Shown in pieces: positions 1-9,675 of a stretch of DNA of 64,000 nt. Position numbers and translations under genes: made by a program. The stretch is from the NCBI RefSeq assembly GCF_022539665.2, contig NC_081339.1, positions 6,200,367 to 6,264,366 on the forward strand. The letters are read 5' to 3'. The stretch's first letter is position 1; every line of letters begins with the position of its first letter. The notes below the pieces were generated by a model. The model saw nothing but the letters and a program-made list of their open reading frames with translations. It was not told where the DNA came from and did not search any database. Origin of the DNA: Daphnia carinata (taxonomy: Eukaryota; Arthropoda; Branchiopoda; Diplostraca; Daphniidae).

Positions 1-314
1 AGTTTGACGAAGATGTAAGTCAGTTATTCATATACTTTCTAGTTTACCTGCATTTGTTTTAGATGCGAGTGTCTTTGGTGTATAATGTGATTTAATTGAA
101 GTTCTTTTCTTTTCTTTTTATGGTGATGTAGCAGTCTGCCCACGCAGAGTACGAATTGCGCTATTATGTGACACGATACCCATATCCCAAGCCATCACTT
201 CCTCAATGCAATAAAGAGTGCAAAGTGGATATACCTAAGGTCCCCGTAAAGAAACCGTACTTCAATCCTGCTGCCCAATATTCACCACCCGGCTATGGCG
301 GCTACGGTCGCTAA
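1..314 (+). CDS. C-terminal end of a chitin-binding-like secreted protein (partial)
   Basis: Two exons are visible: 1-14 (codons for FDED, then a GTAAGT donor) and 132-314 (acceptor TAG, stop TAA at 312-314), joined in phase 0. The last exon encodes about 60 residues with a Tyr/Pro-rich tail and the motif RYPYPKPSLPQCNKECK. This closely matches the tail of the next gene (RYPSYPTRKVKPSFPQCNVECK), so the two are tandem paralogues. The 5' part lies outside the window. No chitin-binding cysteine pattern is seen in the visible part; the acidic exon joins the tail directly, unlike the neighbour. The product is probably secreted and associated with cuticle or peritrophic matrix, by homology to the neighbour only. 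A polyadenylation signal follows at 581-586. Confidence 0.6.
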
Positions 315-580
315 ACATCCAGGCCGTCATTGCATTGCTGTAATTTATCAAATTAGCGGTTTAATAGCCTTCACGTAACTTAAAGCAACAAAATTCCTTT
401 TAAAATGTTAAAGCGACTTAACGTCCTTACGATGCTTCCTCCTTCACTCCAGGCCTTAAAAGAACACTTTGAATAACAAAGTTGTTTCTTCCAATGCTAC
501 ACATTTCAAATTAGGCCATTATGCTTCAACGGGAGTGTTGTATTTTATCTTTGTTCAAATACAACCTACCGTACTAGCAA

Positions 581-586
581 AATAAA
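581..586 (+). terminator. AATAAA polyadenylation signal of the first gene
   Basis: AATAAA lies 267 nt after the stop codon at 314, in an AT-rich stretch. The rest of 315-905 shows no coding signal and probably holds the 3' UTR and the promoter of the next gene. Confidence 0.5.
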
Positions 587-905
587 TTAAAAATACGCCA
601 AGATTTAATTTCATCTTACTTTTTGTAAATAACAATAGCTGATCAAGGAAATGGTTCACCATACTTACCTAACCACAAAAGGAAATGATGGTAAATTCTA
701 ATCGGTTTGATTGATTATTTCCAATGATAGTCTAGATTGCCACAGCTTCCTCAGTTGTTCACCACTTCCCAATTTTTCCCAATTCTTGTGGAATTGAAAA
801 GATTCATTTGCCCTGTCCTGTGTATGGAGCCAATCGTTTTAAACACTTACGTTGAATTGAAGTCGGTACAGTAAGTGGCTGTAAGTCCACAGACTGCAGC
901 TTACA

Positions 906-2255
906 ATGGCAAGAGCAACTGTAATCTCAACCAAATCTTTCAAATGGAAGACGATTCTAGCCATCGTTTTTGGACTTTTAGCTGCAAATTCCGCCAATTC
1001 CTTCGATGAAGAGCTGCGAGACTACCTTGATTACGAGGAACAAGAACAAGCAGAACAAAACCAATTAGAAGACGATGTAAGTTAATAACATTAATATTCA
1101 AAACTTAATTGTATTCTTGACGAATTTTTTTTTTATTTCATAGCGATCCGAGGAGTTTCTTGATAAAGAAAAAGAATTAAAAAGTTATGGCGATTCTTAC
1201 CAACAGCAAAACGGGTTTTGTGCAGGGAAAAAGGATGGTAATTACATCAATCCGAATAATCCCCATTCTTTCTATCAGTGCCATCAAAATGGCATCACCC
1301 AGCTAACGGTAAATTCAATAAATATAATATTAAATCATTAGAAACATACTTATTCAAATTCTCCATAATTCTGGAAATTCCAGCATTGTCCTCCGAAAAC
1401 CGTTTATGATCCTTATCCAAGGGATCGCTGTGAGTGGCCTCAATTGGTCCAGGGCTGTAATGGCCCCTATGGGAATTGCTATGACAAACAACCCATCATC
1501 GTGTTGCCAACGCCGTCCCCGTCCGTCAAAGATAAGCCTTGCAGTGATCTACCTCAATGCCCGTCCTGCAAGCCAGCTACCGTGCCCGCCTATAAACCAC
1601 GGGGTAAAAGGGTGGATCCAAGAGGCTTTTCTGAGGATCTAAGGAACTTTAAACAAATAGTAAGCAGAAATTTCATCAATTAGTTCATGAAAGGAGTTAA
1701 ACGTTGTTTCTTAACATAGCGGGCTGCTGAAACAGAACATGAATCGAGATATTTTGAACAACCGGAGAAATGGTCCCGTTTCTGTGTTGGTAAAAAAGAT
1801 GGAAATTATATAAACCCTAACAATCCTCACTCGTTTTATCAATGCCATCAGAACGGCGCCACCGTCTTCCAGGTAAATCTATCTTTTTTTCAAAACAATT
1901 TTTCGTTCATATAATTTTACTTGTTTGTTTTGGAATGCAGCCTTGCCCATCCGGCACTGTTTACGATCCACTGCCCAGGGATCGCTGCGAATGGCCAAAT
2001 GAAGTCCAAGGCTGCAATGGTGGTTATGGGCGCGGATGCAAATATGCGCCAATCGTAGTAATGGAACGTTATCCTTCGTATCCAACCCGCAAAGTCAAAC
2101 CATCATTTCCTCAATGCAATGTAGAATGCAAAGTAGGCATGACTAGACCACCAGTCAAAGAGACCTACATGCAACGGTCTATACATCAACCTTTCCAGCA
2201 GTATATTTCGGCCCCATTTAACAAAATCTTACATAAGTCGGTTTTGTTAAATTAG
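906..2255 (+). CDS. Secreted protein with two chitin-binding type-2 (CBM14) domains
   Basis: Five exons, all joined in phase 0: 906-1076, 1144-1308, 1384-1659, 1720-1872, 1941-2255 (359 aa). Exon 1 gives a signal peptide (ILAIVFGLLAANSANS) followed by a Glu/Gln-rich stretch. Exons 2-3 and exons 4-5 each encode a CBM14 (peritrophin-A) domain. In both, the first half reads FCxGKKDGNYINPNNPHSFYQC and the second half contains YDPxPRDRCEWP and a Gly-Cys-Asn motif. The duplicated exon pairs show an internal domain duplication. The family binds chitin in cuticle or peritrophic matrix, so an extracellular structural role is expected. The C-terminal tail matches that of the upstream gene. The starting ATG is the first in-frame one before the signal peptide. 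Confidence in the exon borders is high because all phases agree. Confidence 0.85.
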
Positions 2256-3449
2256 CAAAATATATGATCCATGTGCAATTTGTTTTTAGTCATTAATTTA
2301 AATTAATTTGGTTGAAAATAAAAAAAATAATTACATTACGAATGCAAGTTTTACCGTTGTGCGGCGCTCTATGTCATGATCAGCTGTTTTGCGATAGCTC
2401 GAAAATTCTAAGAAAACTCTGGCATTGTGCTATATTTTGTAATTTCATTTACGCAAATCGAGCATTAGAAAACCAATCAGACGATTTATGATGGTTTAAC
2501 TAATGTTCCACTCGTGTAATAAACTTTTAACTTATCAAATAAAGCAAAAACCAACATACCTGACGAACGAAATGACCTACAATGAAGCAACCGAACAGTT
2601 GGGCTGGAAGAAATTATGTAACTGGAAAATAGCTTCAGCTATCGCTTTTTATACTGTCAGAGACGTTCCACATCCGGTGAAATTTTAGGGTGGAGGAACG
2701 TAATTCTGAAGGTCAACAGCTGTTGAAAAATTTTTTGTTTTCGACTAGAGCTCGGGGATATGACCATTCCTCCTCGATTGACCCAATCTCTTGCAACGAA
2801 GTAGAAAAGGTGAACAACCTCGGGCAATTCACACACACAAAGGAACGAAGACCACGTTTTGCATTTTCAAGCTCAGTAGCTTGTTCACCTGCACGCAATG
2901 CACTAGTCTAGACTTGTCGCTTTCAAACCCTGGTGTAGTGATTCACACAACTTTCGCACATGGATATAGTTTTGCATTCACAAGCTGGATATGTTTCACT
3001 ATTTGTTGGTTCACCAATCACTCACTAGAAATGCACTGCATCAGCACTTAGTTTTGCTTATTCACTGGTTTTGTAGAGTTGCCATTATGCCAAACCGTAT
3101 TTTGCTAGGATAAGCATAGGTAGAGTAGAAAAACGTAGAATAAGTGCACAACACTACCTCCGCCATTTTGCCTCCATCGTTTTATTTATTATGTACACGT
3201 AGTCGTAGCTCACAAACCGTTTCTGTCCAATGAATCTTATGTTTCCACCTCTTTACACAATTTCCAAATACCCATCAATCCTAGTTCCCAACTACTATCT
3301 AACGTATAAATATTTTTTTCAGGATTGGTGTCACTAAATGTTATGTAATTATTGTATGTGATGAATGTTAGACATAAGTTGATAGCTGTCGTCACTTAGT
3401 TTTTCAAACGCCATTTTTCTTTTGTTCGTTCTCGTTTCTTTGCACACAG
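2256..3449. other. Intergenic, no gene recognised
   Basis: The first part contains an AT-rich run with ATAAAAAA near 2320, a likely 3' end for the preceding gene. Short open frames at 2503-3051 have no signal peptide, domain or splice structure that I can support. Confidence 0.4.
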
Positions 3450-4709
3450 GAGGGCAATCTCCTGGGGCCGAAGAGGACATTGGGCATCAGGGATCGCCGC
3501 TGGAGCAGTTGGATCATCGCGAAGAATTTGCCAGGTATTAACCTTAAACATTTTAGTGTCTAATTGTGTGTTTTTTCGTATTTATAGGAGGGCTTACATC
3601 ACCACCGAAGAGGACGGCTGGACAACGAGTATCACCGCCTTGACTGTCGCCCAGATTTGCCAAGTATAAATTTTAATATTTATTAATCAAACATGTTTAA
3701 TTATTATTTTTTTTATGTATGTAAGAGGGCGCACATCACCACTGAAGAGGACGGCTGGACAACGAGGATCGCCGCCTCGACCGTCGCCCAGAGTTGCCAA
3801 GTACAAATTTTAATAATTAAACATATTTAATATTTTATTCTTTAAAATGTATTTAGGAGGGCGCACATCACCACCGAAGAGGATGGCTGGACAACGAGGA
3901 TCGTCGCCAGACCGATGCCCACAGCTCTTGAAGTATTAACTGAAAATGCAAAGTTTCAACCACGTTTTTATGTTTTTTTATGCGTCAAAAGGAGGGCGTG
4001 CAACACCACCGAGGAGGGCCAGTCGACGTCGAGGATTGCCGCAGGAGCAACCAGAATCATCGCCAAGGATAATCAGGTATTAACATTTAAAACGTTAGTG
4101 TCTAATTGTGTGTGTTTTATCTATTTATAGAAGGGCTCACATCCCCAACGGCGAGGACGGCTGAACAACGAGGATCGATGCCACAACCTTCGCCCAGAGT
4201 TGCCAAGTATAAATTTAAAATTTTTAAGTATCAAATATGTTTTACTTATTTATTTTAAAAAAATGTATTTAGGAGGGCGCACATCACCGAAGAGGACGGC
4301 TGGAGAACGAGGATCGCCGCCACAACTTTCGCCCAGGCTTGCAAAGTACACATTTTAAATTTTGAAGTATCAAATATGTTTGACATATTTTTTAAAAAAT
4401 GTATTTAGGAGGGCGCCCATCACCGAAGAGGACGGCTGGACAACGGGGATCGCCGCCACGACCGTCGCCCAGAATTACCAAGTATAAATTATAAAATTAT
4501 TAGCCTTAAAAATTTCAGTGTCTGACTGTGTGTTTTTTTTTTTTTTTTTTGCATTTACAGAAGGGCGAGCACTGCAGAAGAGGACTGCCTGACATCGAGG
4601 ATCGCCGCTGGACATCGAGTATCACCGCTGGACATCGAGGATCACCGCCGGACATCGAGGATCGCCGCCGGACATCGAGGATCGCCGCCCAGCCCCGGGA
4701 TTCACGCCC
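3450..4709 (+). repeat. Array of nine exon-like GC-rich repeat units separated by AT-rich intron-like spacers
   Basis: Units lie at 3450-3534, 3588-3663, 3725-3800, 3857-3932, 3992-4076, 4131-4206, 4273-4345, 4409-4481 and about 4561-4709. Their lengths are 85, 76, 76, 76, 85, 76, 73 and 73 nt, then a longer last unit. The core contains CACCGAAGAGGACGGCTGGA and GAGGATCGCCGCC. Almost every unit is preceded by AG and followed by GT, as exons are; unit 3 has AA in place of AG. The order is long-short-short-short twice, a higher-order repeat of about 540 bp. The last unit holds five copies of a 20-bp subrepeat (about 4591-4690). No domain is recognisable in any frame. It could be repeated exons, a spliced noncoding RNA or a minisatellite-like element. 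Confidence 0.75.
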
Positions 4710-6327
4710 GTTAGGATAATGGAACAAGCGAAGATGGTACGGTTGAGTATTGCCATATCGGCATTCGCTTACTTTATTTCATATTGCGATTTGTCTTTTT
4801 ACATACGTGTACCTTTATTCCTTTTTCCCTACCGTTATTTCCCATCAATTAGTTTGGGTTATGGTTTCACTTTGCACTGGGCACGCAAATTCAATTCAGC
4901 ATTATCTCACGGTTTGTTAGCGGTTTGTGTTTACTTGTATGCACCAAGTAGGAATGTTTGTTTTTAGATAATGCAATAGTTTTCTTGCTTAGCAATTGGC
5001 TGGTTTGGGTTTACTAACACTAATTGCTTTCAATACCACCATTAAAATAAAATAAACTTATGAACTTTGTCCATCGTCTTCCTATTTAATACGAACGCCG
5101 ATTCGGCAACCCAATCGAAGCCTCTACGAATCATGGGGCCAATAAAATACAGCCCTCGACCCGTCCAACCCGCCCCGAAAACCAGAATGACTAACCAAAT
5201 GAGCAACAATCCGACTCGATCGGTGTGGGCGAGTTCTACCTCAATTACCTAATACTATTTAAACCGCCCCGACCTATCCGAAAGGATGCAAATCAGTTAT
5301 TACCCGGGTGGGAATTTTCAAACGGTTCAGTTCAACCCAGTGTACTCGGTGTAACTGATGCGAACCCCCACCTACTTGAAAAATAGTAATTACGTGGCAT
5401 TTAATTCAAAGAAAGGTAAAAAATGTAATGTGCTTCAAGCAAGAAATTTATTATCAATGTAAAATTCGAAGTAAATGGTCACATTTTCTGCCGACAAACT
5501 TGATAATAATTTGGCAACATTGCAGCAAAATGGAGGGAAAGATCTCTGTCACGAGCAACAATCCTTTGATGAAGTGTGGGGAGTAAAATCATAATTGAAG
5601 CAAACATAATCTTTGAATAACTAACTTTGTTTCTTTACAAGAATTTGTTTAGCATTACGATTAGAAAGGAAATTGCATGGGCTGCCAAACTAGTTTAATC
5701 TGGAACAAAATTGTTGGACTTATTTGGCATATGGCATCTTACCCAATTGCAAAAGTTTTGCAAAGAAGGTAAATACCTTACCCAACACCTAGCACAACTT
5801 TCTAGGGTTACTTCAGCTTGATGAACAATCAGTTTCGTGTATTTAAGGTTGTATGTGTTTTGTGCAGGTTTTACAAACTTTACGACTAGAAAGTCCATGA
5901 ACTACAGTTGGTTGTGGGGGGAGGGAAGAATTCTAGTAATCCAAGTTTATTTAATACTTAATTTAAATCGGTAGTTTAAAACAATGTTGCCTTCTGGGCA
6001 CAGCAACTGAGATAATTGCTTATCAAAGTTTAAGGATGTATACTGGATAATAAAATCTTTCACTTACTTGAAAGATTCTCTTATACTGGAAGTTGTCGTA
6101 ACCAAGGTTTTTACAGAAACATGCAGAGTAAAATCACTGTTGCTGGTGTATTATTTTCCTTCTGAAAAAAAGGAGGTTTCCCTCGAATTGCGTACTTTTC
6201 ATATGGCTTTTGGTTAATTTCCCTAAATATGCGCGGGGCAACGCACAACGTGATATGCCAGTTACAAACTGGGGCGAATTAGCAAAGATGCTTTTATTAA
6301 ATCATTTTCGTTTTCATTCCTCTAAAC
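4710..6327. other. Intergenic, no gene recognised
   Basis: Only short unsupported open frames are present. About 5080-5380 is locally more GC-rich than its surroundings, but I recognise no element or protein there. The remainder is AT-rich. Confidence 0.4.
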
Positions 6328-6794
6328 ATGAGTTTTATTTGGTTTTTATTTCTTTTTGCGCTAGGTACCTGTATGGCATCTTTACTTCGTAATGCTGTCC
6401 TTAGTGCAGAGTCCCATCACCTGCAAACTTTAGCCAACGTCGAAAATAATGGAGTATGTGTCAATAAGGTAAGCTCATTTTAACTATGTCGTAAGATCCA
6501 ACTGTCCTAAACACGACCAATCACTTCGTGACTGTATGAAAATTTAATATGCAGAACAACATGATCTTATTAAGTGTAAATGATATTAGCCTCTGTTGCA
6601 TACCTGGTCTTTAAATAAGTGATAGCGTTTTTGCTCATGAACATGATGCCTCAGTTTCATAAGAAGCAAGTACGAATTTCCAAACAAGAACGTGTAGTAA
6701 AATCGGCACGAAATGACAGGTATGCAAAACGTAAGTCAGTTATATTTACGTATACTTTATTTTTAAATTAGATGTTAGTCGGATCCCATATTAG
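6328..6794 (+). CDS. Small secreted basic protein, hypothetical
   Basis: Predicted exons 6328-6468, 6655-6730 and 6772-6794 give a 79-residue product. Residues 1-17 form a signal peptide (MSFIWFLFLFALGTCMA). The mature part is short and basic, with FHKKQVRISKQERVVKSARN in the second exon. The donor after residue 47 is GTAAGC and the acceptor of exon 2 is CAG; the phases (0, then 1) fit and end at an in-frame TAG. No family is recognised. It is convergent with the Pro-rich peptide gene whose stop is 108 bp downstream. The second intron is only about 41 bp, so the last exon is the weakest part of the model. Confidence 0.4.
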
Positions 6795-6901
6795 GATTTG
6801 TAAGCAGCAATCATTGCGTCAAAAATCTGAAAAACACGAAAATACGCGTTGAATCTTTGGTAATTGTCAGATGGGAGGCACTAATATTAAAATTTTATCC
6901 T

Positions 6902-7375
6902 TTAGCCGCTAGCTCGTGTGGTTGGTGGTGGAGGGCGGGGAACTCTAGTTGGAGGAGGGCGGGAACGAGGTCCTTGGCGGACAGCAGCAATAGGTGGAGG
7001 GCGAGGAATTCTAGTTGGTGGAGGAGGGGGAGGAACTCCAGTTGGCGGAGGGCGAGGGGTAGGTGCCTGACGAGCAGCTGGAGTATGTGATGGGTGAGGA
7101 CGGCCACTTGGATGCGGTGGGCGAGGACTCCCAGTTGGTCTAGGTCTGTTTTGGGGTTCCTATACAGTTCAAAAACCGTAAAAGTTGAATTTGGTAATGA
7201 TTACCACCACATGCCAACAATATTCTAAATGCTAAGTAAACCGTAACATTCTCCATTTATTATTAAACATTTAAAAAAGCGCGACAGCAAAGAATATTAA
7301 ACGAAATGAAATTGATACCGCTAAAGTGACAGTAGCCAAAGCTACCAAGACGAAAAAAGCAATGTGTAAACGCAT
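6902..7375 (-). CDS. Secreted Pro/Arg-rich peptide, candidate antimicrobial peptide
   Basis: Two exons on the - strand: 7375-7319 and 7159-6902, joined in phase 0 (104 aa). Exon 1 is exactly a 19-residue signal peptide (MRLHIAFFVLVALATVTLA). Exon 2 encodes an 85-residue mature peptide starting EPQNRPRPTGSPRPPHPSG, with repeats of (R/T)PRPPP and PTR(V/I)P and no cysteine. Donor GCG|GTATC and acceptor TATAG fit, and a TATA box lies about 80 bp upstream of the ATG. Pro/Arg-rich cationic peptides are a known class of arthropod antimicrobial peptides, often split by an intron after the signal peptide. Antimicrobial action here is inference. The + strand of the same region is also open with a Gly-rich reading, but only the - strand offers a signal exon and promoter. 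Confidence 0.6.
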
Positions 7376-7455
7376 TTTTGTTGCTTTACTAGTCGGAATT
7401 CAGCTAATCGATCGACAAACCTTTTCGACTGCCTATTTATTGCAAACGCCTTGCT

Positions 7456-7464
7456 TTATATATA
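7456..7464 (-). promoter_or_regulatory. TATA box of the Pro-rich peptide gene
   Basis: On the - strand the sequence reads GTGTATATATAAAGC, about 80 bp upstream of the predicted ATG. This is a usual spacing for a short 5' UTR. Confidence 0.5.
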
Positions 7465-7657
7465 CACCCGTCTCCAGTTACGCCGTTCGTAAATCCGGGT
7501 GGGCTGGAAAAATTGTACTCACCGTTCTATTTGGTCTAGATCCCATCTGTGTATAGGTTGCCCTGGTCATTTGGTTTTCATAGCTTTAAACTTGCATGTT
7601 AAAACAATGGTTGTGGTGCACCACCTCATTTGGCGTATGGGCTCTGTATTCTATATC

Positions 7658-7912
7658 CGTGTTTGTACAGGAACAATTGAAACATCTGCAATTATATCAG
7701 GCAATATGTCGTCCACTAGAAGAACAGAATCCCCTTTTTACGAATTATACATCTGTAGAGCCACATACGAGCCGTTTATTTGCTAGCAACGCATTGCTAT
7801 TCCGCCGTTCAGTCAACTTGTAGATGAAAAGTGTAATTTACGTGGCACTGGTTTTGCGATAGCCGATGAAATCACCGAAACAATAACAGCCGAAATGATC
7901 CATATTTGTTAG
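7658..7912 (+). pseudogene. Possible decayed coding fragment, family unknown
   Basis: One frame of about 7658-7790 reads EQLKHLQLYQAICRPLEEQN and then stops making protein-like sense. The frame shifted by one continues from 7787 as IPPFSQLVDEKCNLRGTGFA and ITETITAEMIHIC, then TAG. The pattern looks like one ancestral protein broken by a shift, but no family is recognised and no splice sites explain the change. It may be chance. Confidence 0.15.
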
Positions 7913-8238
7913 CAACTAAAAAAATCCTGCTTGGGTTACAATTTGTTTGGTGTCGTAATGTGGCGCTATCTCGTGATTAGAAAAGATACTGTGTATAGAC
8001 AGCGTAGTAGTGATATGGTTCCTCTTTTTAAATTCATTTTTTCTTTTAGGTGCACTGGTGTTTTCTGTAAAAAGAAAAACTCTGCCGATCAGAAAACGAT
8101 ATCGATAAAACGACGCCTTGTTGACGTGCCAGTAGCGTCGAATTCAAACGACAACCGTTTTACTCCACGTGCGATAAATTCATGAGGACTTCGGATCGTG
8201 AAAATGGATAAGCCCTTTGCATTGTGTCCAAACAAATT

Positions 8239-8462
8239 ATGAAATGTGACCTACAGCTTAATGCTGTTTTGCCGCAAGATAGAACAGTAGGAATTCCAAG
8301 GTAATCGAGAAAAGATATGCTTGCAATAATAATTTGTATTATACACTAGTTTTCTTATTTTCTAGTGTAATTAAAAATGGAGAAACTAGTGGGGCAATGC
8401 GCAGATACAGGCTAATAGGGCACCTTCACATTGCTGCCACTGTGTCGTCATTCAACTGCTGA
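8239..8462 (+). CDS. Hypothetical small two-exon open reading frame
   Basis: Exons 8239-8300 and 8366-8462 splice in phase 2 (CCAAG|GTAATC and TTTTCTAG|T) to give 52 residues ending FNC before TGA. The product has no signal peptide and no known domain. It is reported because the frame stays open across consensus splice sites and because the 7465-8495 interval otherwise holds nothing supportable. Confidence 0.2.
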
Positions 8463-8495
8463 ATTATCGGAAAAAGGTTAAGATCATTAGTTAAA

Positions 8496-9046
8496 TTAAG
8501 CACCTGTCCGTTTGGCATTTGATTTAACAGGTAAAGGGCTCGTAGGTTTAGCAGCCTTAGGTGGCACCGTTTTGGCCTCTTTAGCTGTTACCGACTTGTC
8601 AGCTTTCGGTGCTGTTTCCTTTTCAGGTTTAGACATGGTTTTCTTGGTTGTTGCCTGGGGAGCTTCTGGTTTCTTAGCTTTAGAGGTAACGGCGTGGGAA
8701 GGTGGAACGGTTTTGGATCCAGGACTTGTAGTGGATTTAGAGAGGCTTTTCAAAGCTTCTTCCTGCTGAACAAACTTGTTGATAAAACCATTCAAGCCCT
8801 CGAACCATTCCTCCTCTCCGAATTCTTTTTCAATTTGTTGTTGTAATCGCCGCTGTGCCTCAATCCCAGCATCTGGGCTGGATTTAGCTGGCATGGGTTT
8901 CGCCAAAGCCAAAGACAACATCAAAATAACAACAGCCAACATGCTCAATACCTATGGACGATATATTAACAATATCAACGGCTAAAATAACGCAGAAAAG
9001 TCACAAGCTTTGTACAATTAAGATAAATTGTTACCTGGAATTTCAT
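8496..9046 (-). CDS. Secreted Lys/Ala/Pro/Thr-rich protein, hypothetical
   Basis: Two exons: 9046-9035 (MKFQ) and 8951-8496, phase 0, for 155 aa. A microexon followed by the rest of the signal peptide (VLSMLAVVILMLSLALA) is the same arrangement seen in the C1q genes of this window. After the signal comes a short segment with EAQRRLQQQIEKEFGEEEWF, predicted helical and acidic. A long low-complexity tail rich in KAAKP, TVPP and KPE motifs follows, probably extracellular and intrinsically disordered. No enzyme or binding domain is recognised. A structural, mucus-like or matrix role is possible but not shown. Confidence 0.65.
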
Positions 9047-9675
9047 GGTGAAAGACAAGGAGACTTGTATGTAGGCTGCTTAACAATTCAATCGATCTGT
9101 GTGCTAGACTGTGAATCGCTTTCTGTTTTTATAGGTGAGTTCTGTCCAACGTTGCACCGTCTCTACAACCGACGAAAGAAAACTTCCATTGGTTTTAAGA
9201 AAACGATGCCTTGCTCGCATTTCAGTTGACGTTAAGTCCAAACAGAAATCACGTCATCATCCGTGCCATAAATCTGATCCGCAATAAAGGTAAACCTGAT
9301 CCAAGCTGTTGCTTGCTAATAAAAACACGTTTGCGCTTTTCTAGGTATGTGCAAAAGAACGATTCGATCGTTACAACCTCATGTTTCTTATTTATGGCTC
9401 TGTGTCGGATGCAGCAATGTAACGCCATACAGCAAAAGAATTGGTGACAAACACGGTATTTATGTTCAATTTGGAAGTTTACCTTAAGTGTTTTGTAGTT
9501 TGAGGGAAGCGATAGCGTTATCGGTACCTTTTTGTGTCTATCTTTTTAGCTCCATAATGAAATGAAAACATGTCGAAACGTCTGCGACCTTATCTTTCAG
9601 ATAACTAAATGTATTCCATATGCCGACGTATCTACTCTCGACTCACCCGCAGTCGTGTTGAAGGCGTAATGCAAC
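9047..9675. other. Intergenic region between divergent genes
   Basis: It lies between the 5' ends of the - strand secreted protein gene and the + strand RING gene, so it should hold both promoters. No clear TATA box and no further coding sequence was seen. Confidence 0.4.

Noticed and set aside
6857-7090. Gly-rich or Trp/Arg-rich + strand open frames over the Pro-rich exon
   Set aside because: They are the antisense of the Pro-rich exon. The + strand acceptor gives inconsistent phase with the upstream small gene, and no signal exon leads into them.
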